Positions 35,153-43,126 of a stretch of 64,000 nucleotides of DNA are shown one piece after another. Source of the stretch: an uncultured Bacilli bacterium (lineage in GTDB: Bacteria; Bacillota_I; Bacilli_A; RF39; UBA660); contig CAKOQQ010000004.1 in the NCBI GenBank assembly GCA_934101425.1, forward strand, positions 70,391 to 134,390, in the 5' to 3' direction. The translations under genes were made by a program, and so were the position numbers. Numbering within the stretch: position 1 is the stretch's first letter; each line of letters starts with the position of its first letter. The notes under the pieces were generated by a model, which was not told the DNA's origin, did no database searches, and saw nothing but the letters and a program-made list of their open reading frames with translations.

Positions 35153-36820
35153 TTGAAAATTCTTATGGCCCCTATAAATTTTATTAGTAAATTATTCCAT
35201 TATGTATTAATGGGATTTTTGAGTGTCATATATTTTATTTATTCAATCTTATATTTCTTTATATTTGGTATATTATTGAAGCCATTTAAGAAAAAGAATA
35301 ATTTTGAAACTGATTCTTCAAGAGAATTAAAGAAAAAAAAGAAAGAATCATCTAAAAAGAAAAAAGAAAAAGATGTTTATATTAATGAAGATGCTAAATT
35401 TGAAAGAAAGAAGTTTGGAGATTTAATTAATGACTTCTTAAAATTTCTTATTACTTTACCTAAAAAGACTAAGAAATTCTTAAGCGAAAAATATAACAAT
35501 TTAACATTTGTTAAAAATAAAAAGAACAAAGAAGAAATTCACAGAGAAGCTTTACTTATTTCTTTTGAAGGCGAAGATGTTGATAAAAGTGATAAGAAAA
35601 GAGTATTCGAATATGTTGGTCGTAATGCTGAAGGAAAATTAGTAAAAGATTATTTTGAAGCTTATTCTAAGGTAGAAGTTCACTCTTATTTGCTTAGTGA
35701 AGGATATGAAATATATAGTATTAAGACTTCAAAAATGATTCAATTTTTACATGGTACTTCAGGAAGAAAAGATGTAAATTTCAAGAAGAAAGATTTGATT
35801 TTCTTCTTAACTCAATTGTCTACTTATATTAAATCTGGTATTACATTAGTTGAATCACTTAGGATATTAAGCCACCAATATAAAAAGAAAAGATACCAAA
35901 AGTTATTTGGAGATTTAATATATAACTTAACTATGGGAGATAACTTTAGTGATGCTTTATCTAAACAAGGAACTACTTTTCCGAAATTACTTATAAATAT
36001 GGTTAAGACAGCTGAAATGACTGGAGAACTTCCAGAAGCGCTTGATGATATGGCTGCTTATTACACTGAAACAGAAAAAACAAGAAAACAAATGGTTACT
36101 GCTATGATGTATCCGATGATTGTACTTTTTATTTCTGTTGTAGTAGTAGTATTTATACTTATGTATGTTGTTCCAAAATTTGTAGATTTATTTAATTCAT
36201 TAGATCCAAATAGTATTCCAAAAATAACATTAATAGTACTTGCAATTAGTCAATATTTAAAGAGAAGATGGCTACAATTATTAGCTATAATAGCTTTAAT
36301 AATTGTTATCGTTGTTTACTTATATAAAAATGTAGAAGTATTTAGAACTATGATACAATGGTTAGCTATGCATATGCCTGTACTTGGTAACATTATTATT
36401 TATAATGAAATAACAGTATTTTCTAAAACTTTCTCATCATTATTAAAACATAATGTATTTATTACAGATAGTATGGAAATATTAACTAAGATTACTAGAA
36501 ATGAAATATATAAAGTAATAATGCTAGATACAATTACTAATCTAGCAAAAGGGGAAAAAATATCTGCATCATTTAAAGATCACTGGGCTGTACCAGTACC
36601 CGCGTATGAAATGATTGTAACAGGAGAAAGAACTGGTCAACTTGCAGAAATGCTAGAAAAAGTATCAGAATTTTATCAAGATATGCATGCTACTGCAGTA
36701 GGACGTTTGAAAACATTTATTGAACCAATATTAATTGTTATGTTAACTATAATTGTTGGGGTAATAATCTTATCAGTTATTGTTCCTATGTTTGCTTTAT
36801 ATAATGCAGTGGGGGTTTAA
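35153..36820 (+). CDS. pilC: Type IV pilus/competence inner-membrane protein PilC/GspF
   Basis: About 555 residues. A long N-terminal part with a hydrophobic segment and a Lys-rich region (about 55-140 of the frame), a small domain with YVGRNAEGKLVKDYFEA, then two T2SSF domains (FFLTQLSTYIKSGITLVESL; NEITVFSKTFSSLLKHNVFI) with three membrane helices. It is the platform of the pilus motor. The frame opens at ATG 35120, but a -10 box TATAAT at 35109-35114 puts the RNA start near there, so I prefer TTG 35153 behind GGTGAT; ATG 35165 is also possible. The N-terminal extension is longer than in most PilC. Confidence 0.85.
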   Translation: MKILMAPINFISKLFHYVLMGFLSVIYFIYSILYFFIFGILLKPFKKKNNFETDSSRELKKKKKESSKKKKEKDVYINEDAKFERKKFGDLINDFLKFLITLPKKTKKFLSEKYNNLTFVKNKKNKEEIHREALLISFEGEDVDKSDKKRVFEYVGRNAEGKLVKDYFEAYSKVEVHSYLLSEGYEIYSIKTSKMIQFLHGTSGRKDVNFKKKDLIFFLTQLSTYIKSGITLVESLRILSHQYKKKRYQKLFGDLIYNLTMGDNFSDALSKQGTTFPKLLINMVKTAEMTGELPEALDDMAAYYTETEKTRKQMVTAMMYPMIVLFISVVVVVFILMYVVPKFVDLFNSLDPNSIPKITLIVLAISQYLKRRWLQLLAIIALIIVIVVYLYKNVEVFRTMIQWLAMHMPVLGNIIIYNEITVFSKTFSSLLKHNVFITDSMEILTKITRNEIYKVIMLDTITNLAKGEKISASFKDHWAVPVPAYEMIVTGERTGQLAEMLEKVSEFYQDMHATAVGRLKTFIEPILIVMLTIIVGVIILSVIVPMFALYNAVGV

Positions 36821-36824
36821 AATT

Positions 36825-37589
36825 ATGACAATATATTATACGATTAGTTTCTTAATTTTAGGAACTATAATGGGGTCTTTCTTCAACGTAGTTGGAGATA
36901 GACTTCCAAATAATAAATCAATAATATATCCACCATCACATTGTGAAAATTGTAATCATAGATTAGGGGTATTGGAATTAATCCCAATATTCTCTTTTTT
37001 ATTACAAGGGGGAAAATGTAAAAATTGTAAAATTAAGTTATCAATAATTTATCCACTATATGAATTATGTTGTGGAGTTGCATATGCTACTTGTTATTTG
37101 AAATTTGGACTTACTTTTGAGTTATTATATGCATTAACATTTATATCTGTATTACTTATAATTATTATAAGTGATTGTAATTATTATATTATATCTGACG
37201 GAGTATTGATATTTGGATTTCTCTTTTTACTAATTGAAAAAATATTTATATTCGGTAGTTATGAAGCATTTATATCTGTAATAGATGCAGTTATATCATT
37301 TTGTGGTATGTTTGCTTTAAAACTACTTGGAGATTTTATATTTAAAAAAGAATCTATGGGTGGTGGAGATATAAAACTGATGTTAATATTTGGTTTTGTA
37401 TTAGGTTATAAAATGGCTTTATTTTCAATTGTATTTGGAGCTATTATAGGTTTACCAATATCTATATTAGTATTATATATAAAAAAGAATAGAGTGGTAC
37501 CATTTGGTCCATTTCTTACGTTGGCTGCATTAAATATTTATCTTCTTGGTATAACATATGAATCATTTATAAATTTACTTATAAAATAA
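36825..37589 (+). CDS. pilD: Prepilin peptidase PilD
   Basis: A 254-residue polytopic aspartyl protease. N-terminal zinc-binding part with two CxxC pairs (CENCNHR, CKNCKIK), catalytic Asp regions in SDCNYYIISDG and MGGGDIKL, eight or so membrane helices. It cleaves and methylates the prepilins encoded at 8144, 15552, 39146 and 39627. Start ATG 36825 follows GTGGGGG; an upstream in-frame ATG (36780) is inside pilC. Confidence 0.93.
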   Translation: MTIYYTISFLILGTIMGSFFNVVGDRLPNNKSIIYPPSHCENCNHRLGVLELIPIFSFLLQGGKCKNCKIKLSIIYPLYELCCGVAYATCYLKFGLTFELLYALTFISVLLIIIISDCNYYIISDGVLIFGFLFLLIEKIFIFGSYEAFISVIDAVISFCGMFALKLLGDFIFKKESMGGGDIKLMLIFGFVLGYKMALFSIVFGAIIGLPISILVLYIKKNRVVPFGPFLTLAALNIYLLGITYESFINLLIK

Positions 37590-37620
37590 AAAACTTATAA
37601 CATTGTTATAAGTTTTTTTA
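37588..37620. terminator. Bidirectional terminator between pilD and pilB
   Basis: AAAAACTTATAAC, loop ATT, GTTATAAGTTTTT with flanking T and A runs. Confidence 0.85.
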
Positions 37621-39051
37621 TTATTGATTATTTATTTCAAATTGTCCTGGTGTAACAGATCTTATAGTTTGTACATTTTGTGTAGGAACTTGGTTTACTC
37701 CAGGTTGTACTATTGTTTGAGGATTTTGAGCTACTTGAGGTTGTGTTGCTGCATTAGCAGTGTTTGGAATTATTCTTTTTACAACTTGTATTTTCTTTCC
37801 GATTTCACCATGTGATATATTAGTATCTATAATAGCTCTTTTTAAGTTCATTGCTTCTCCAGTATCATCATCTTCAAGTTCTATTAATTTTAGTAATTCT
37901 TCAAAAGTTGTATAACCTTGAATTACTTTTTCAAGACCATCTTGTAATAGAGTAGTAACATCTGATGTATATACTAATTTTCTTAAATCTTCTTTTCTTA
38001 TACCTTCACTTATTGCGTCTCTGATTGCTTGATTTATCATTAATACTTCATGTACTGCAATACGTCCTGTGTAACCGTTACCGCAGTGTTCACATCCTTC
38101 AGCTGCATATATTTCATTTACTTCTTTTTTTAGTATTTTCTTAAATAATTCTTTTTCATATTCATTAGTTTTTCTAAGCACTCTACAATGTGGGCATAAT
38201 TTTCTTGCTAATTTTTGAGATATAATACCAGTTAATGCACTAGCAAGCAAATATCTTTCAACATCCATATCTAATAATCTTTCAATTGTATTTAAAGAGT
38301 TATTGGTGTGGATAGTAGATAATACAATATGTCCTGTGATTGATGCTCTTACTGCTATTTTAGCTGTTTCAGTATCACGAATTTCCCCAATCATTATAAC
38401 GTTAGGGTCTTGTCTTAATATTGCTCTTAAAGCAGTAGCAAAGTCTAGACCAATTTCACTATTTGTTTGGATTTGGTTAACACCTTCAATGTCCATTTCA
38501 ATAGGGTCTTCTACAGTTATAATATTTGTTTCTACATTATTAAGTCTTTGCAACATAGAGTATACTGTAGTAGATTTACCACTACCAGTAGCCCCTGTAA
38601 CTAATATGATACCATTAGGTTCACTTAACATAGTTAATACTTTTTTATAATTTGTATTACTAAATCCTAATGATTCTAGTCCACTTAAACTCATTGAATA
38701 GTCTAAAATACGGATAACTATTTTTTCTCCATTACTTGTAGGAATAACAGAAACACGAAGATCTAAATCTAAATCTTTTAATTTAGTTTTTATAGATCCA
38801 TCTTGTGGTAATCTAGTTTCAGTAATATTCATACCAGAAATGATTTTGATACGAGTTATTAAATTCTTTTTTACTGTATTAGGTATTTCAGCGTAATTTC
38901 TAAGTGCACCATCAATTCTTATACGTATTTTCATAAGATTTGTATATGGATCAAAGTGAATATCGCTGGCACCTCTTTTTGCTGCATCATATAATATTTC
39001 ATTTACTACCTCAACGATAGGCATTTTTTCAAAATCAAAACTTCTTAACAT
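37621..39051 (-). CDS. pilB: Type IV pilus assembly ATPase PilB/GspE
   Basis: A 476-residue secretion ATPase: N2 domain (GASDIHFDPYTN), Walker A GATGSGKST, Asp box region EDPIEMDIEGVNQ, Walker B NVIMIGEIRDTETA, His box GHIVLSTIHTN, and a zinc site with CPHC and CEHC pairs. The usual N-terminal N1 domain is missing: the protein starts at the N2 domain. It also carries a Gln/Asn/Val-rich C-terminal tail of about 50 residues. Powers pilin assembly. It is encoded against the direction of pilC-pilD. Ribosome site AAAAGGGGAA. Confidence 0.93.
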   Translation of the reverse strand: MLRSFDFEKMPIVEVVNEILYDAAKRGASDIHFDPYTNLMKIRIRIDGALRNYAEIPNTVKKNLITRIKIISGMNITETRLPQDGSIKTKLKDLDLDLRVSVIPTSNGEKIVIRILDYSMSLSGLESLGFSNTNYKKVLTMLSEPNGIILVTGATGSGKSTTVYSMLQRLNNVETNIITVEDPIEMDIEGVNQIQTNSEIGLDFATALRAILRQDPNVIMIGEIRDTETAKIAVRASITGHIVLSTIHTNNSLNTIERLLDMDVERYLLASALTGIISQKLARKLCPHCRVLRKTNEYEKELFKKILKKEVNEIYAAEGCEHCGNGYTGRIAVHEVLMINQAIRDAISEGIRKEDLRKLVYTSDVTTLLQDGLEKVIQGYTTFEELLKLIELEDDDTGEAMNLKRAIIDTNISHGEIGKKIQVVKRIIPNTANAATQPQVAQNPQTIVQPGVNQVPTQNVQTIRSVTPGQFEINNQ

Positions 39052-39145
39052 TTTTCATTCCCCTTTTTAAAATAGGACTAGCATTTATCCTGAATATATT
39101 ATATAATATATTTATGAATAAAACAATAAGGGAAGAGGAATTTTT

Positions 39146-39625
39146 ATGAAAAAAAATAATAGGGGTTTCATGTTAGTAGAGATTTTAATTGTTGTAACAG
39201 TTATTGTGACTTCTATGATTTTTTTATTCGTTCAAATTTCTAATATGAATAATTCATATGATGAAGTATTTAAGTATGATACTATTACTAGTATATATGC
39301 TATGGAAAATATAAAAAAGTTTTTAGTTAATGATAATGCTATTAAAAAACTAGAAGATGGTATGGTAGATGTTGATTACATCGATTTAAGTAATTGTGAT
39401 ACTACGTATATTACTAACTTATCTTATTGCACTACATTATTTGAAAAGTTAAAGGTAGAAAAAATATATTTTACTAGTCAAAATGTTATGAATCTATATA
39501 CTAAAAATTTTGGCTTGGAAATGAATAAATATATTAAACAGATTTCTTATGATAAAACTAATGGATATCGTATTATAGTTGAGTACAAGGATAATACTTT
39601 TTCTTCTATGAAGTTGGAGGTGTAA
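39146..39625 (+). CDS. Pseudopilin (minor, short)
   Basis: A 159-residue protein with prepilin start MKKNNRG then FMLVEILIVVTVIVTSM, cleaved after Gly. The rest is a small pseudopilin head without recognised domains. Gly-Phe-Met in place of Gly-Phe-Thr is a tolerated change. Located between pilB and a larger pseudopilin; ribosome site GGAAGAGGAA. Probably a priming or minor pilus subunit, as ComG-type pseudopilins. Confidence 0.8.
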   Translation: MKKNNRGFMLVEILIVVTVIVTSMIFLFVQISNMNNSYDEVFKYDTITSIYAMENIKKFLVNDNAIKKLEDGMVDVDYIDLSNCDTTYITNLSYCTTLFEKLKVEKIYFTSQNVMNLYTKNFGLEMNKYIKQISYDKTNGYRIIVEYKDNTFSSMKLEV

Positions 39626-39626
39626 C

Positions 39627-41156
39627 ATGAAAAAGAATGCATTTACATTAGTAGAAGTGGTTTTAACACTTGCTGTAGCTTCCGTTACATTAGTTACACT
39701 TTTTCAAATTATTTTTTTAGTAAGAAATCTATATGCTGGATCAGGCATTAAAGTTAAACTATTAGAAAAACAACTTATAATAAATCAAAAAGTTAATGCT
39801 GATTTTAACTTTAAAAAGCTACTTATGCTTAGAAAATGTTCTAGTACATGTCTAGAATTTACCTTTGAAACAGGAGAAATAAAAAGACTTTCTTATGATA
39901 GAAATAATAAGACATTTACTTATGGTGATTATTCTACTAAGTTAGTTGGACAAAGTGTTTTTGGTAATATTAAAATGAATACAACAACTGTTTATGATAC
40001 GCTGCTTACAGATAATTCAATATTATTAATTGATATTCCTGTATACAATCCCGAATTTGAAGGAGAGGATTTTGGTTTTCATTTAGTATATCAATATAAT
40101 CCTAAAAAAACATCAGTAGATAGTGTAAATATTAATGATACAGTTTCTTCTGGTAAAGAAATATATTTAATTGGCGGTGAAAATTACACTATTTTTTCTT
40201 CAATGGAATTTTCTGATCCTGGATATTATTTAAGAGATAGTTCTGGTTCTTTAGTAGAAAATTCTAGTGAAGTTACAGTAAGTGGTAGTGTTGGTAAAAC
40301 CCCTGGTACATATAATTTACTTTATAGTTATAAAAATAGTTTAGGAGAAGTTGCTTCAACTAAAACTAGAGTTGTAACAGTTTTAGAAGGGGTAAAAGAA
40401 TTTAGTTATAACACATCAAATACTTGTGAAAGCTATACTATTCCTGCTAATGGTATGTATAAATTTGAAGTATGGGGTGCTCAAGGGGGAAGCACTAATT
40501 CTTCTGCTACAGGTGGTAAAGGAGCTTACACAGTAGGCTATAAATATATGAATGTTAATACAATTTTAAAAGTTTGCGTTGGATCAGCTGGTTCTGCAGG
40601 AAAAACTACAGATGTTGCCGGAGGATTTAATGGCGGTGGTAAAAGCGTAGGCGCTAGTAGTGGAGCTGGTGGCTCTGGAGGTGGGGCTACTGACATTAGA
40701 ACTAGTTCAAGCTTTACTGATACTATAATAGTTGCTGGTGGAGGAGGAGGATCTTCTTCTAGTACTACTGCAAGTGTTGGTGGAGCTGGTGGAGGCGGAA
40801 CTGGCACATACACTACTACATCATATAATGGAATGGGTGGTACTTTAACTAGTGGTGGAGCTGCTGCTAGTTATACAACTTCTATTACAAAATCTCCAGG
40901 AACTGGAACTAAATTGAATGGTGGAGCTGGAGGATTATATTCTACTACGTATTCAGGCGGTGCTGGAGGAGGAGGCTACTATGGTGGTGGCGGTGGAGTT
41001 AGATATGGAACTGGAGGAGGAGGATCTTCTTACTGTGGTTCTATGCTAAACTGTACAATGTATAATGGTACACAAAACTTCATTCAACCGAATAATACCA
41101 CTTCAATTGGAAAAAGTGGCAATGGATATGCTAGAATTACTCTTATTAATTATTAA
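39627..41156 (+). CDS. Large pseudopilin with glycine-rich (ALK-type) domain
   Basis: A 509-residue protein. Prepilin start MKKNA then FTLVEVVLTLAVASV (cleavage after Ala), a pseudopilin part, an Ig-like part (about 170-250), and a C-terminal glycine-rich domain from about residue 265 (SGAGGSGGGATDIRTSSS, IIVAGGGGGSSS, YGGGGGV) with paired Cys. This resembles the Gly_rich family found in phage tail and surface adhesins and in ALK receptors. A pseudopilin with such a tip would be a displayed adhesin. The GC content of the glycine stretches is raised by glycine codons. Its stop overlaps the stop of the convergent ylbJ gene. Confidence 0.82.
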   Translation: MKKNAFTLVEVVLTLAVASVTLVTLFQIIFLVRNLYAGSGIKVKLLEKQLIINQKVNADFNFKKLLMLRKCSSTCLEFTFETGEIKRLSYDRNNKTFTYGDYSTKLVGQSVFGNIKMNTTTVYDTLLTDNSILLIDIPVYNPEFEGEDFGFHLVYQYNPKKTSVDSVNINDTVSSGKEIYLIGGENYTIFSSMEFSDPGYYLRDSSGSLVENSSEVTVSGSVGKTPGTYNLLYSYKNSLGEVASTKTRVVTVLEGVKEFSYNTSNTCESYTIPANGMYKFEVWGAQGGSTNSSATGGKGAYTVGYKYMNVNTILKVCVGSAGSAGKTTDVAGGFNGGGKSVGASSGAGGSGGGATDIRTSSSFTDTIIVAGGGGGSSSSTTASVGGAGGGGTGTYTTTSYNGMGGTLTSGGAAASYTTSITKSPGTGTKLNGGAGGLYSTTYSGGAGGGGYYGGGGGVRYGTGGGGSSYCGSMLNCTMYNGTQNFIQPNNTTSIGKSGNGYARITLINY

Positions 41157-42079
41157 AACAGTAAATATATAAATAGACCAGATAATAGCGAATGAACTAT
41201 TCTAGATATTAAAAATGGCTTATATTTAATATTTGTTTCAGATATAATACTATATATTTGCATATGACTACTTAGTCCTCCAAATGATAATACCATTGTA
41301 GATAATATAGTTTTAAGCTTTAATGATATATTTAAGTCTTTAATATTATTTAATCCTTGAGTTATTTCAAATATAGAACTAACAAAAGTGCTATTTATAT
41401 TAAATTTATTTGTTATAATTGTTGTTAATATTGAAAAAAAGCTTATAACTCCTAATATTAGTAACAAAGTATTAATCGCATTCATAATAGAATTAGTAAC
41501 TACTTTTCCAAAGTTTGGGTTACTAATTCTTTTACTAATATTGTTATTATAATTAGTGTTATGTTTTTTTAAATATATTCCAATTATTATATTTGGAATA
41601 TAATGAGAAAATAGTATAATAGGTGCTAGACATTCACTATTTAAAAACGTAGTTGCTAGTGTACCTATTATGAAAAGAGGATTAGAAAAAAAGGTATAAC
41701 ATAATAAATTAGTTCCCTCTTTTTCATCTATTTCATTTTTATTATATAGTTCAACTATATATTTAGCATTAGAAGGAATTCCAGAAAATAAACTCATAAA
41801 TAAAACAAAAGTTGCGGATTTTGATATATTAAATAGTTTATTTGTGATAGGATATAATATATTTCCAATTATTTCTACAAATCCATATGCAATAAGTAAT
41901 GAAGATATAATAAAGAATGGCAGTAATGTAGGAAAAATATCATTAATCCATAATTTAGTGGCATACATTATGCTATTTTTTAAAATTAAATAGTTATTTA
42001 ATATTTCTATTAATATAAAGATTAATATAGAAATAATAAAATAATTTTTCATATATTTTTTATTAAGGAGATGATTCAT
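41153..42079 (-). CDS. ylbJ: YlbJ-type sporulation integral membrane protein
   Basis: A 308-residue membrane protein of the nucleoside-recognition (gate) fold. DIFPTLLPFFIISSLLIAYG, LFSGIPSNAKYIVELY and NPLFIIGTL are typical of YlbJ/SpmA-like proteins, which are tied to spore development in Bacillus. The first ATG (42079) has no ribosome site and ATG 42052 (residue 10) is equally possible. It is divergent from and overlaps the start of the ylbL-like gene, the same neighbours as in Bacillus. Confidence 0.8.
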   Translation of the reverse strand: MNHLLNKKYMKNYFIISILIFILIEILNNYLILKNSIMYATKLWINDIFPTLLPFFIISSLLIAYGFVEIIGNILYPITNKLFNISKSATFVLFMSLFSGIPSNAKYIVELYNKNEIDEKEGTNLLCYTFFSNPLFIIGTLATTFLNSECLAPIILFSHYIPNIIIGIYLKKHNTNYNNNISKRISNPNFGKVVTNSIMNAINTLLLILGVISFFSILTTIITNKFNINSTFVSSIFEITQGLNNIKDLNISLKLKTILSTMVLSFGGLSSHMQIYSIISETNIKYKPFLISRIVHSLLSGLFIYLLF

Positions 42080-43084
42080 ATTAAAACATATTCAAAACGT
42101 ACGGAAAATATAAAAAATATTATTATTTTTATTAGTGTAATTTTAGTTATGTATTTTATATTTTTCTTTAAATTACCATATTATGTTGATGCACCAGGAG
42201 GACTTACTAATTTATCTGATAGATTTACAATAGAAGGTGCTACTAGTTCTAAGGGTACTTATAATTTAACTTATGTTAGTGAATATGATGGAACAATAGC
42301 TACGCTTATTTATGCTTATTTAAATCCTAATTTTGATATATTAAAAGAAAAAGATATTACAAATGATTTATTTACTATGGAAGAATCATACAAGATGGAT
42401 AAAATAAGTTTAAATACTTCTCTTAGTGAATCTGTAATATCAGCATATAATGAAGCTAATAAAAAAGTAATAATAAATAAAGATGAAGCTATAGTTTATT
42501 ATATATATAAGTCCGCTAAAACTAATTTAGAAATAGGCGATATTATATTAGAAGTAAATGGTGTTAAAACTCCATCACATAACGATGTTAAAAAAGCCAT
42601 TGATGATTCTAGTATTGGAGATAAAATTATATTTAAAGTTTCAAATAATGAGAAAGTAAAAGAAAAATATGGATATGTATTAGAAGAAGATGGTAAAAAA
42701 ATGGTTGGATTTGCATTTCAAATCAATTATGATTATACTGTAAGTCCTAAAATAAAACTTAATGCCGCTAAAAATGAGTATGGTTCTTCTGGGGGACTTA
42801 TGACTAGTCTTGCTATATATGATGCTTTAATAGACGAAGATTTAACTAACGGACTAACTATTTCTGGAACTGGTACTATTGATATAGATGGTAATGTAGG
42901 TAGTATTGGTGGCGTTAAATATAAATTAAAAGGTGCTATTAATAATAAAGCTGATATATTTTTTGTACCAAATGGTGAAAATTATGATGAAGCTATTAAA
43001 ATAGTTGAAGAAAAGAAATACGATATAAAAATAATTGGTGTATCTACTCTAAAAGAAGCTATTACGTATCTAGAAAATTTATAG
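42071..43084 (+). CDS. ylbL: PDZ-Lon membrane protease (YlbL/SepM family)
   Basis: A 337-residue protein: N-terminal membrane anchor, PDZ domain (about 135-215; SAKTNLEIGDIILEVNGVKT) and a Lon-type S16 protease domain with catalytic Ser in YGSSGGLMTSLA and catalytic Lys in VGSIGGVKYKLKGA. It probably cuts secreted or membrane substrates. The start is odd: AAGGAG abuts ATG 42071 with no spacer, so initiation a few codons later at a non-ATG codon is possible. Confidence 0.88.
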   Translation: MIHIKTYSKRTENIKNIIIFISVILVMYFIFFFKLPYYVDAPGGLTNLSDRFTIEGATSSKGTYNLTYVSEYDGTIATLIYAYLNPNFDILKEKDITNDLFTMEESYKMDKISLNTSLSESVISAYNEANKKVIINKDEAIVYYIYKSAKTNLEIGDIILEVNGVKTPSHNDVKKAIDDSSIGDKIIFKVSNNEKVKEKYGYVLEEDGKKMVGFAFQINYDYTVSPKIKLNAAKNEYGSSGGLMTSLAIYDALIDEDLTNGLTISGTGTIDIDGNVGSIGGVKYKLKGAINNKADIFFVPNGENYDEAIKIVEEKKYDIKIIGVSTLKEAITYLENL

Positions 43085-43126
43085 ACTATAAAGTAATAAT
43101 GTGTTAAAATTGTAAAGGTGGTTTTT

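Noticed and set aside
38303..38650. Plus-strand frame opposite pilB
   Set aside because: Shadow of the conserved pilB core.
40538..40813. Minus-strand proline-rich frame
   Set aside because: It is the reverse reading of glycine codons in the pseudopilin gene.
40600..41040. DGR variable region in the glycine-rich pseudopilin
   Set aside because: The raised GC here follows from glycine codons spread over the whole domain, without a bounded patch or NNC codon bias.
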